Of a DNA stretch of 64,000 nt, positions 1 through 12,500 are shown one piece after another. This DNA is from Delphinus delphis (Eukaryota > Chordata > Mammalia > Artiodactyla > Delphinidae): the NCBI RefSeq assembly GCF_949987515.2, contig NC_082689.1:3662001-3726000 (forward strand), read 5' to 3'. The notes beneath the pieces were generated by a model. That model was not told the origin of the DNA, made no database searches, and saw only the letters and a program-made list of their open reading frames with translations. The first letter of the stretch is position 1, and each line of letters begins with the position of its first letter. The translations under genes were made by a program, and so were the position numbers.

Positions 1-267
1 TCAACAGGAAAAAAAAGGGTAATCGTGTACCTGGCCGATGAACAATGAGATTTTTGATTACTGTGAATTTCACGTTTCACATATGCTGGTGGGTTACAAG
101 ATCAGTATTTCTCTGGAGCTTGAAAGAGAAGCTAATTGTTTGCCTCACCTAAATTTCAGATCGACCGTGCACTGGTATATCTCTTTTAGAGTTCATCTCC
201 GGCCTGTGTGTTACAGTCATTTAGGGTTTTATTTTCTGTCTCCTGCTCTCAGCACTCCATCTTGCAG
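1..267 (+). other. COL6A3 intron end upstream of the FN3 exon
   Basis: Intronic sequence ending in the polypyrimidine tract and CAG acceptor at 265-267. The short open frames across it are not supported as exons. Nothing else recognised. Confidence 0.8.
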
Positions 268-531
268 TTAAGGCACCCCGAGAGGTCCACGCGTCTGAAA
301 TCACAGAGAACAGTGTCAAACTCCACTGGGAGAGGCCCGAGCCCCCCAGCCCTTATTTATACAACCTCACCATCACCTCGGCCCACGATCAGTCCCCAGT
401 TCTGAAGCAGAACCTCACGGTCACAGACCACGTCATCGGGGGCCTGCTCCCTGGGCAGACGTACCATGTCACGGTGATCTGTTACCTAAGGTCTCAGGTC
501 AGAGCCATCTACCAAGGCAGTTTCAGTACAA
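268..531 (+). CDS. COL6A3: COL6A3 exon encoding the fibronectin type III (C4) domain
   Basis: A 264-nt exon (88 codons). The acceptor is a pyrimidine-rich tract ending CTTGCAG at 267; the donor is GTAAGT at 532-537. The frame starts with two bases completing a Val codon, then [13 protein letters not shown]3 landmarks are visible: a Trp in the B strand (LHWERP), a Tyr in the TYHVTV strand and a conserved YLRS. Two N-glycosylation sequons (Asn-Leu-Thr) occur, with Asn codons at 363-365 and 411-413. The module lies between the VWA C-domains and the Kunitz domain. Confidence 0.95.
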
Positions 532-3500
532 GTAAGTGCACTGTCGGTTTAAGGAAGGTTGGTACCTATCTTTGCGTGGGATAGCCAATGGCGCCATAAA
601 GGGAACAGTGCTTATTCACTGACCTTTTTCTGAAACAGCAACAAGGTTAAAGCGAAATCCTGTGTGTTTCGGTTGCACCCAACTTGATAACTTAACGAAA
701 TGGAAAATGGGTTCGTTGTGAACTGTTGTCCTGCCTTGGGGGTCCTGGGCTACTTGATGCAGGAAATCAGATCCGTGTGGCCCGAGTGCAGCCCCTTCCC
801 AGGGAGAAAGAAATACGGCCATGGAACCTGGCTGGGTCTCGGCTGCCCACCATGTCCCGTGTCGGAAGCATGTTTCCATGGTCAGTGAACAGAAAACACC
901 ACTGAGTCATGGCTCCTTAGGGAGTCTCATCCCAGGGGCCACGGGATGTCCACAGGCACAGTCGAAAGGGCACCAGCTTTTCCCTCCCCTGGTCTCATCG
1001 TGCTCAGGCTCTGCCCTCTGCTGTGTTGGCCCTGTGGCTCCTTTGCTGCCCCGAGTCCTGGCCTGCATGATTTCCCAGCCCCGTCCCCAAGTTCTCCTGG
1101 ACCCTCACCCCCACCCCTGACTCTTCTCGACCCCCTGCTGTTCCTGGGACGTGGAGGGGAGGCTCCCATTCTTTTTTCTTGGGCCAGAGTTATTCATATC
1201 AAGGAACTATGACTGAGGAAAGGCAATTCCCATCAGTTACCATACAACCCATGAAGGTTTGAGTCCAAAGACCCTTCAACCCCAGGGCTCTGCTTCCTTG
1301 GAAGGAAGCAGAAGATGTTATGTGGAAAAATGGGAGGATCTCTTCCAGGTTCAGAAATTTCCTCCGTTTGCTCGTTGAGATGAATCAAACGTGCAGACAA
1401 CAGACATACGCAGTGTGTGTGGAGACTTCTTGGGTCTCTACGTTTCAGTGGCCCCTCCTTACATAAGACATGACCCAGAACGGCAAGCCTGCCTCAGTCT
1501 CATAGGGTTCCTAAGCCTTTCATTTTCTGAGTTACCTATTAGTGGTGTATCTTTTTCTTTTATAGAGAAAATTCAGCCTCCATCTCCGCAAACGGCGAGG
1601 TCAGCTTCTAGTTCAACCATCAATCTAGTGGTGACCGCAGAACGGCTGGCTGGGAGTAAAACAGGTGAGCTGTGAAACTATCAGGTCCACTGCAGCACTA
1701 AGAAAGCATTCTTCTGAACAGTTTAATCTGCTGGGGTTCTAATTCTCAGACCAGGAGAGACTTGTATGGAGAAAGTTTCAAAGTGGCTCTGTGTGGCCCC
1801 TCCTGGGCTTATTCCGCACATTCCAAGTTGCCTGTCCCCAGGATCTTAGAAAAAGTTGAATGAGGGCTGCTTTGGGAGCCGTAGCCAGGAACTCATGTGT
1901 CCCTTAGTCATTTCCCTGGTGCCTCATCTTGGGACTCGAGTTGATTTGTGGCGTGTGATGCAGCGAAGCATGAGATTTCATCCACTTGGTGATTTAATCT
2001 AATAAAAAACTGCTTAGAAGAATACAAGACAATTCAGACTGGAATCCATGAAATAAATGGGTTTGGAAGTGACCCATGGGATCAATGTTCTGGTCCCAAT
2101 TTCCTAAGCACACGCCCTGGCTTAGTCTAGCCTGCCATTCTCTATGTGTCTGACCCCAAGCATGTGCACGTTTTATGTGAAATCCATGATGAGTTAGATG
2201 TGTTTCTGGAAGTGACAGTTGTGACTTGCTTTTGTCCTGGGCAGTGGAACGCTGGGGACCCGTAACCTCTTCTTCAGGGGAACATGAGCTATGATTGTTC
2301 TGTGGGAAACTGGTTATTGAAATAGCCGATATGCTTTGCTTAAGAGTATTCTGCAAAGGATATTGGTACTAATTCCACAGTCAAGGGTATTTAGATATCT
2401 TATTGTTTACAGACCCCAAAGCAAAGGGTTTCCACGAGTTATAGGGACAGTTCTTTAGTTTTTGATATATTGGCCACAGTCAGGAGGAGGAAGGCATATC
2501 TCTTTATGTTGTTAATTTCTGCAACGGATTATGACGAAAGCCATATATCGAGTGCCCAGCTGCTTTCCTACAGTGCTAGATTTAAAAGCAGCTGTGCTTT
2601 CTCGATATGCCCTGCATTGTCAGAAGCAGCAACACATTATGTTTTGAGCTGTTGGCAAGGATTCCCTATTTTACTCTTTCCAGTTTAAGTTTTAAAGTGA
2701 CCCTTGTTTCTCCACCTCATCCTTTTTGTAGAGTTTGCATCGTATCTCATCAGTGTTTAAATGAAATTGGGTGGTTTCTGACTCCACACACCCATCTCTT
2801 TGGGGCCACTTGGAAATACAGTGCTCTCAATTCTTTTAGTTGTTTCTAGAGGGAATCTTCTCTATTACCAGAATAGTATTTTTCTTTAACATCTTTATTG
2901 GAGTATAATTGCTTTACATTGTTGTGTTAGTTGCTGCTGTGTAACAAAGTGAATCAGCTATACGTATACATATATCCCCATATCCCCTCCCTCTTGCGTC
3001 TCCCTCCCACCCTCCTTATCCCACCCCTCTAGCTGGTCACAGAGCACCGAGCTGATCTCCCTGTGCTATGCTGCTGCTTCCAATTAGCTATCTATTTTAC
3101 ATTTGGTAGTGTGTATGTGTCAAGGCCACTCTCTCACTTTGTTCCAGCTTACCCTTCCCCCTCCCTGTGTCCTCAAGTCCATTTCCTACACCTGCATCTT
3201 GATTCCTGTCCAGCCCCTAGGCTCATCAGAACAATTTTTTTTTTTTTTAGATTCCATATATATGTGTTAGCATACGGTATTTGTTTTTCTCTTTCTGACT
3301 TACTTCACTCTGTATGACAGACTCTAGGTCCATCCACCTCACTACAAATAATTCAATTTCGTTTCTTCTTATGGCTGAGTAGTATTCCATTGTATATATG
3401 TGCCACATCTTCTTTATCCATTCATCTGTTGATGGACACTTAGGTTGCTTCCATGTCCTGGCTATTGTGAATAGTGTTGCAATGAACATTGTGGTACATG

Positions 3501-6500
3501 ACTCTTTTTCAATTATGGTTTTCTCAGGGTATATGCCCAGTAGTGGGATTGCTGGGTCATCTGGTAGTTCTATTTTTAGTTTTTTAAGGAACCTCCATAC
3601 TGTTCTCCATAGTGGCTGGAATAGTATTTTATTCCATTGATGGACTTTCCCTGTGTCCATGTATACATGGTTGATCTATATCTGTACATCTACATTTATC
3701 TATCTACCTATCTATCTTTTAATTCATCCACAACCCATACTGACATGTGGTATCAGGAGTTACTAGAAAGAAGATGATGAGTCAATGCAGGAATTATGAA
3801 ACTATTACATACACAGATGTGTGATAAGGGTCAAAAAACCAACTACTGATAGAGCTGCAAAATGTTTTAAAATAGTTTACTTTTAGAAACAAGTTTAGGA
3901 ATTGGTCTGTGTTCGAGACAGCCACGTGTTTTTCAGACTCCTTTTGCCTTTCCAATGGAAAGATTGACAGAAAACCAAGAAATTCTCTCCTCTTGACATA
4001 AATTTATGGGAACCATTCAAGAATTCATGGTAGATTGGGTAATTAAGTTTTAACTTAAGAGTTGTATAAAAAGATTTTATAAAAACTTTTAATGCTATGA
4101 TTTTTAAATCAAACTAAAAAAATGCCAGTATGGATGTGGCATGGTGGTTTGGGATGGAGAAGAAAACAAGTCTCAACCCCTTTGATTTCTTATTTTTTAA
4201 TTGAAGTATAGTCAATTTACAATGTTGTGTTAGTTTCTGGTGTACAGCGAAGTGACTCAGTTATACGTATATATATATATATTCTTTTTCATTTTCTTTT
4301 CCATTACGGGTTATTACAGAATATTGAATATAGTTCCCTGTGCTATACAGAAGGACTTTGCTGTTTATCTATTTTGTATATAGTAGTTTGTATCTGCTAA
4401 TCCCAAACTCCTAATTTATCCCTCCCCTGTCCGTTTTCCCCTTTGGTACCCGTAGGTTTGTTTTCTATGTCTGTCAGTGAGTCTGTTTCTGTTTTGTAAA
4501 TAAGTTCATTTGTGTCATATTTTAGATTCCACATATAAGTGATATCATAGGGTGTTTGTATTTCTCTGACTTACTTCACTTGCATGATAATCTCCAGGTC
4601 CATCCATGTTGCTGCACATGGCATTATTTCCCTCTTTTTGATGGCCGAGTAGCATTCCATTATGTATATGTACCATGTCTTCCTTATCTATTCATCTGTT
4701 GATGGACGCTTAGGTCGCTTCCATGTCTTGGCTATTGTAAATAGTGCTGCTATGAACATGGGTGCATGTATCTTTTTAAATTAGAGTTTTCTCAACTCCT
4801 TTGATTTCTGCTCATAATCAAGGGACAATGGATAAGCCTTTGTCCCCTGCACTGAGGGTTCCCTGCAGGCCCTAGTGCACCCCAGCTACCTTCCTGAGTC
4901 ATCTCCCAACACGATGCTTGAGCTCAGAGAAGCCACAGTGGACCTACTAGGATTTCACCAAAGATATGGGTCAGGACAGATGACATTCTGACTTCAAAGT
5001 CACTGAAATCTGTGCATATTATTTGCCACTTGCTGGTAACTTCACCCCTCACAGAGTGTGGGAAGAGTACAACTTCTAGCAAATTCAGTGCTTCACTGAG
5101 AGAAAATGATTAGGAATAAATTACACAGTGAGATTTGGGGATGTTTTTGGTTCTCTTATGTATGGTCCAGAGGGAATAAGAATATATAAACAGTGTTGAG
5201 TTAATATAAACAACACAATCTTTAAGCAAGAATCTGGCTGGGCTGTCTTGTTTTTTAAGACTGAGTCACAGATTCAGACGTAGGAAGGTGTTTTCAATCT
5301 AGATTTTCAACACTTAGGTCTCCTCTCTTCATGTGACAGACAGAAAAGAGATTTTGAGACTGGGGCTTTTGTGTCCTTCAAGGCGATGGGTGGTAGTTAC
5401 ATACAGATGAGTCCAAAACCTTTCTCCTTCCTTCTGATCAGTACAGAGCCCTCAAACCCAGGACTTGAATGTTCTTTCACCCTTCCTTTCATGTGTGTGT
5501 GTGCACACACGTGTGTGTATTTCCCCCCTAGTGATTCAAGTCAGCCTGAAAATATAAATTACTTGCTCTTCTTTTTTTAAAAATTTTTGTTTATTTTATT
5601 TATTTTAATTTTTGGCTGCCTCGGGTCTTAGCTGTGGCAGGCGGGCTTCTCGCTAGTTGAGGCGTGTGGGCTCAGTAATTATGGCGGCACGTGGGATCTT
5701 AGTTCCCCGACCAGGGATCAAGTCCATGGAAGGTGGATTCTTAACCACTGGGCTACCAGGGAAGTCCCTTACTTGCTCTTCTTAAGAACAAGTTTCTGCA
5801 TAATTCATCTCTAGCCTGCAAGGAACAAAACAGCGCTTTTGAAAAAAAAAAAAACCCAGCCCTTTGAAAAAAAAAAACCCAGCACTTTGCCTGGAGAAGT
5901 CGCTTAATAAACATCTGCTAAATGAACATATGTAGGTGTACACACACACACACACCATTTTGAATGCTCTTCTTCAATGAAATTAGTTGGATATTTACTT
6001 TAAAATGTATATGTTGAAAATGGGTAAACAGGATTAGGAGATGGAAGCTTGTTTTTCCCTCCTCCCTACCAACCCCTCCCGCATATAATCAAGGCATCTT
6101 AGAAATTTTTTCCAGGGGGTGAAACATTTTAATATATTCCTATTTTTGCAGATAGAAAAGGAGTAACAACAAATCATTGTTTATAAGAAACTTTAAAAAT
6201 ATACTAACTATATTTTTCCTCAGTAGTTTCAGGTATATTTCACATCTAAATATCAATGGCCACAATATGCATTATTTCTCCAAAGATGTATTTTCTAGAC
6301 AATTCAGGCAAAAATAGGTTTTAAAGCTAGCTTTTATATGTGGACGTGAATGCAGTTTAATTCCAGCACCAGTTCATTACAGTTCATCTCTGTAAGTACA
6401 AACACAGTTTGTGCTTACAGAGATGTGTTCCTTTCTTAGTTTTAAATGCTAGATACTATTTTTGTTTTTTGACCTCGGCATGCGGCTTGCGGGATCTTAG

Positions 6501-9500
6501 TTCCCCAGCCAGGGATCGAACCTGGGCCCACAGCAGTGAAAGCACCGAGTCCTAACCACTGGACCACCAGGGAATTCCCTAGACACTCTTCTTTGCTTTT
6601 TTACCTCTATGAATAAAAGATTTACTGGTTTTGATTCTATCTTTAGGAACTGAATTTTGTCATAGTTTACCACTTGGGGTTTAGGAAACATGGTGACCAG
6701 TGTTTGAATCTATGCAGGAATTTGTGGGCAAAAATCCTGTGAAATAAAAGGTCTTTGGTCCATGGCATCCAATGAAGGGGGAGAAGATTGAGCAGTACTA
6801 ATATTTGAGTTTTCATATGTTAATATTTGCCCCTTTTGAAATTCACATTTAACAGGTACTTCTTTACCAGAAATTTGACACAGGCGTGTAATGGGAGGAT
6901 AGCCTAGCGAGGGGATTCTTTGTCCTCCATCTGAGGCCTGGCCCTGTGTCACATGGAGTGTGAGGTGTGGCAGTAAGGCCTCAGCTTGAGATGAAGGTTG
7001 ATTACAACAGCAAACCAATAGCATCATTACTAACCATTCAGGATTCCAGACTTTGCAATACTACATGATTCCATTTTAAATGGTTAATTCTTGTATTTTC
7101 CTCAACAAAACAAGCCCTGCAAAAAGAAAAATCCCACCCCACTCTTTGCTTTCCTCAGCACGTAAGGGCAGCACACCCACTTTTCTGAGATACATTTGCT
7201 GCCTGAAAATGGCAGTTAGCAGCAATTAAACAAATCTTTCAGTGCTTATCACAGTCTTAAGAAAGTATTGACTGTGCTAGGCATTTTTGCAGTATGTTTT
7301 GTGGCTGCTAGTTTTGAGGATGCTGTGTTGTTGCTAATGTTGGTTTTAGGTTTTTGTTACCATCTCTCTCTTTCTCCTTCTCATTTTTGGCCAAAGAAGA
7401 CTTGGATGAATATTTTACATGCATATGATTAGTAAAGCTAAAACTCTGAAGTTTCTAAACAGCAAAAAAAAAAAAAAAATTTAACTCAGAAAAGAATGAA
7501 CCCTAAATTATTGGCCCACCCATGTGTGAAGAAATGTTTCAATGCAGAAGAGAATAAAAATAACTAACACAACGTGTAACATTCTTTTCTACTCACCCTA
7601 GAAATTAGCAATCTGTAGAAATGACCATATTTTGTCTGATCAGGCATTCCTGGGTCAGTTACACAGCTCTGAAGGAAATGAGTTCAGCAATGTTTTACTT
7701 ACTTTATTGGTTCTAAGTTGTATAATTTTCCCCATTGTAGTGCCTCTGAGATTGAAATGTGACTTGACGTTGATGACATGTCATGGCTTATTGGCAGCAT
7801 TTTCTCTTACTTAGTGGATTATAAAACAATAGTACATTATAAAATTAAGATGTCTTAGATTTGATGAAATCCAGTATTTGCTTGGCTGTGTTCCACCATG
7901 AATATACAGCGTTGGCTGCCATAAAACGATGTGATGGGGGAAAATATATGACTTTATGTTGATAATAATTTAAAGAACTAACTTAACCCCACAAGTTGAG
8001 GTACATTCAATGGCTACAAATATTTTCTCTACTTTGAAGACACGTAGCCGTCTTCAGGGCTGTGTGTTTACTGCTGCATGAGAATGTAGCTAAGTCAGCT
8101 ACCATGTTTGGGTTATGACGGGTCTCCAAGGGCATTTGGTATTTTTTTATTGTGAGCTATAAAAGTCTTATGAAATAAAAGTCTATTGGTCAAGACCTGA
8201 AACTACATTTAAAATGCAACTACAGCTACATTTAAAATAAAGTTAAAAGTACAAAAAAAGTTTCTTTGGTACTTTTTGAGCCAATCCACACTCAAAATGT
8301 AGACACAGGAAAGTTTTATTCATTCCTGCCAATTGTATCTGTTTCAGAGGTTTGGAAGCACTTTATATCATGTCAACAATGTCTGATCCTAAGGCAATTA
8401 AACCTTCTTCTTGTTTTGAAACCATTAAACTAACGAGGAACATATTTACACATATTCACAACTGCAGCCTAAACCCTTTCCCCTCCTCTCAGCTCCCACG
8501 ATTTTGCTTAAGAAAGAACTTAAATACTGATAACTTGCTGGTTTGGAAAATGTCAAATTGATGCCTTTAAAAATGCTGCTTTGAAATAGAGACACAGACA
8601 TAGAGGATAAGCGTACGGACACCAAGGGGGGAAAGCGGGGTGGGATGAACTGGGAGATTGGGATTGACATATATACACTAACTAATATGTGTAAAATAGA
8701 TAACAATGAGAACCTACTACATAGCACAGGGAACTCTACTTCACTTCGCTGTATGGTAGAACCTAACACAACATTGTAAAGCTACTATACCCCAATTTAA
8801 AAAAGAAGCTTAAAGAAATAAATAATGATAATTTTAGAATCACAGAACTAAAAAAAAAATATGCTGCTTTTAGACACTATACAAATCTCAACTGATAAAA
8901 AAGGCAAGATTTTCCAATTCAACATGTTTTTGGTTTCAAACACTTTTTCTAGTAATAACGTAATAGATATTCATTGTGAAGAATTCAGGACATACAGAAA
9001 AATGTAAGAAAAATATGATTCCCATAATGAAACACTGATGGCCATTTATGGCCACCATTAATGATCCAATGCATAGCTTTCCTGGTTTTTCCCATGAATA
9101 TTACACGTGCACACACACACGTCTTTATTACAAAAGTAGGCTGTGTTTCCTTGGGTGCCTTCCACCCCATGGCTGTTGTTCCAGAATGTAGGTTGGCTCC
9201 TGTGGTTTCTGTGAGCATGGGATTCCTTGGACAGGGTTTCTCCAGGCACCACGCTTGCATCAGTTTCCTCTCATGTTTGGAAACTCACAGAAGCCCAGTA
9301 ACCGTTGACTATTTCACCAGGAAGTTTCACCAGATGGGGATCTGAATCAGGCAGCCTTTCAAGTCTCTCTTTTAAAATGAAACTTATTATTATTTTTTAT
9401 AAATTTATTTATTTACTTTTGGCTGCGTTGGGTCTTCGTTGCTGCGTGCGGGCTTTCTCTAGTTATGGCGAGCGGGGGCTACTCTCTGTTGCGGTGCACG

Positions 9501-12500
9501 GGCTTCTCATTGCAGTGGCTTCTGTTGTTTTGGAGCACTGGCTCTAGGCACGCGGGCTTCAGTAGTTGTGGCTCGCGGGCTCTAGGGCGCAGGCTCAGTA
9601 GTTGTGGTGCACCGGCTTAGTTGCCCCGCGGCATATGGGATCTTCCTGGAGCAGGGCTCGAACCAGTGTCCCCTGCGTTGGCAGGCAGGTTCTTAACCAC
9701 TGTGCCACCAGGGAAGCCCTAAACTGAAACTTATAAAAAAATAAAAAATAAATAAAATGAAGCTTATTTACATTGTTATTCTAGGCAAAAGTGAACCAGG
9801 AAAGGTTGGTGATAATTCTCACTCCCCATGGTCTCTTAGGCTCTGGTTGGGTTCTCAGTATGAGGAGAAGAAAATCAATGAATGTGTAGCCAGACACTTC
9901 TCTTGGATCAAGGACCCCAGGCTCCCCCAGGGCTGGGCCCCAAGGGGAAAACTCTTTCTGGAGGGAAACATACATAGCTCTCATGTCCAAAGACTTGTTC
10001 TAGGGAAAAACTCAATGAGATCCAACCATCCTTCTTTGGACTGTAGGACACTTTAATGTTGTAGACTTTGACACCGTTGTTCTAGCATAGGCAGACATAG
10101 CTTGGGTGAGTCCAGCCTGCATGGGTCTCAGAGATCAAATGACGGGAGTTTAAAACTTCCTCTTCTTAAGAACAGGAAACCTCCCATTTTCATGCTTTAA
10201 AAATGGAGAACCCCAGGCTCTTGTCTTTGCATAAAGTTGAGGCCCACATTAACATATTTCTCTTGGTTCTCCAAGAATTTACGTGTCCAGAGTAGTAGCA
10301 TCCTCATATTCCATTAGTAAATCTTAAAGGTCTTGGCAGTGACTCCTGCTGGAATAAAGGATGTAGAATGCAAGAGCCGTAGTTTGGTACTGGAGACTGA
10401 AGGTGAAAATCAAGGGAAATTGGAAAAGCCAGTTGGTCAGGGAGCAGGGTCCTGCTGCTGGGCTGCCTCCAGGCTGGGTGTCCTTGGGTCTGGGAAGGCT
10501 TCTGTTGCTTCAGAAGAGCACAGGGGAGTAGGACCCAAAGAGCTAAACACAGATGGCCAGGACTGGGTGCACTTGGGACAAAGTGGAACCAACCTGGGCC
10601 ACTGGGGGATGCTCTGGGGAAGAAAGGGGAGGGGATGAGGCGACCATTTGGCCAAGTTCCCATGCTAACAGGGGACCCACCGGCAAACAAGGGATGTGTG
10701 TTGGTGCTTGAACGATCTTGCCTGGCTCAGTCCCCTCATTCCTTCAAACCAGGCCTTTTCCTCTAGTGTTGGCACATCTGAGAGGGAGCAAGTTGTTTTT
10801 GTAAGTTGTCATCATTTTATCCTGGCCTCATTTGGGTCTTCAAAAGCTCTTGGTAGCACTGCTGACCTTCTGGGGCTCTGAAAGTGTCTGCAACTCAGAG
10901 ATGCTGTAGGTGTGGGGTCACTTTCCTCCTGGGGGCGGGGGTGACAGCCTCCCCAGAGTTACCAGGTAGCGTCTTAGACCAATTCTGAGCCTCAATTCTG
11001 TGCCTGGAAGTCTGGTCCATTATGCTTGACCTGAGCTTTGGTTTTCGACCTGAGCTTTGGTTTTCTACCTGAAGACCTAGATTTTCCTTTTACTTCTTGT
11101 TACCCACCATCCCTGAAGATGCCTACCACCCCTGCCATCCATGGAGCTGGGGGAAAGGCCCCCGGAAATGTCAGCCCTGTGTGGGGAGGGCCGGTGATTC
11201 ACGGGTGTTAGTTACGCACATAAACATGTAACATTGTCCACTCCAGGGGTTTGTTTTACGTTTTTCAAACTTTCAGATAACAGTTGATATTAATGTTTCT
11301 CTTTTCCAGCCAGATCTAGAGTTTGCCAGAAAACACTGTAAACAGAAGTTTTACTGTGTGTGAACTGTAAAGTTTTCTTTTTTTCCAGGCGTGGTGGAGA
11401 ATGTAGCTTTTACTCTGCAGCTGGACTGCATCAGAAGCATGCATTTAAAACAAAAACTTCCTTAACTGGAAAAAGAATGCTGTCTTCAGAATAGCTTTGC
11501 TATGTGACATTTTTGCTTCTGTGAATTTTGCATCAGTGTTAGCTCTTCGTTTGGCTTGTTAAATTTGACTGGTCACAAACGTAGTAGCTACACACACACA
11601 GACACAACACATGTGTGCATATACACACATTTAAAAAAATTATTTATTTATTTATTTTTGGCTGCGTTGGGTCTTTGTTGCTGTGCGTGGGCTTCCTCTA
11701 GTTGCGACAAGTGGGGGCTACTCTTCGCTGTGGTGCGCGGGCTTTAGGCACTCGGGCTTCAGTAGTTGTGAAACGTGGGCTCAGTAGCTGTGGCTCACGG
11801 GCTCTAGAGCGCAGGCTCAGTAGTTGTGGTGCACGGGCTTAGTTGCTCCGTGGCATGTGGGATCTTCCCAGACCAGGGCTCAAACCCATGTCCCCTGCAT
11901 TGGCAGGTGGATTCTTGACCACTGTGCCTCCAGGGAAGTCCCTACACACATATTCATAAAGGATTTTCTTTTTGCACTTTGACTTTTGTTTTTAATCTAC
12001 CTGGCTTGTAGTGAAATGGAGAGTCTTGTTTTTGAATGACATTCTGACAGAACTTAATTGTTATTTTGCAAGGAGTAGAAAACTCCAAGGTTTTAAAATT
12101 AGGTTTCTTCTCTGGGAGTTGAGCATTGAAAGAACCGGAGACTAAGTGACCCAGTGATTGGAAAGGGGAAAACACAGTTCATTTAATCTGAAATCATCCA
12201 ATAATAATTGCCAACATTTGGGATTCCAAGTGTAGTTTATGAAGTCCTTTCATCGATAAGATTGTATTTATTGCTCTCAGATCTGTAGGTGATTATTATG
12301 TCCACCTGACAGTGAGGAAACTGAAGACTGGGGAGGTAAAGGAAGTTTTCCTCCTGGAAATTCTTCTGTTTTCTCTCTCTGACAGCACTGTGATTAGAGC
12401 TTCAGCCTCTCATGCTGGGAGCACAGTAACTTACACGTTCTCATTAATCCTCTTTCCCCATCTTGTTCTTCAAGATATATGTAAGTTGCCAAAAGAAGAA

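Larger units (their letters stand above)
1665..12474 (+). other. COL6A3 10.8-kb intron between linker and Kunitz exons
   Basis: GT...AG intron loaded with retroelements, listed separately. The sub-stretches 1,671-2,870, 4,810-5,558, 5,784-6,457, 6,588-8,572, 8,871-9,373, 9,735-11,621 and 11,952-12,200 hold no repeat or gene I can name. Minor structures are a (CA)n near 5,940-5,957, a 27-bp tandem duplication with A-runs at about 5,836-5,889, a 19-bp tandem duplication at 11,028-11,065, and an A17 run near 7,463. Confidence 0.85.

Noticed and set aside
12312..12474. Extension of the Kunitz exon upstream as coding
   Set aside because: The frame stays open, but a good polypyrimidine-AG acceptor at 12474 and the phase match to the linker exon define the exon start.
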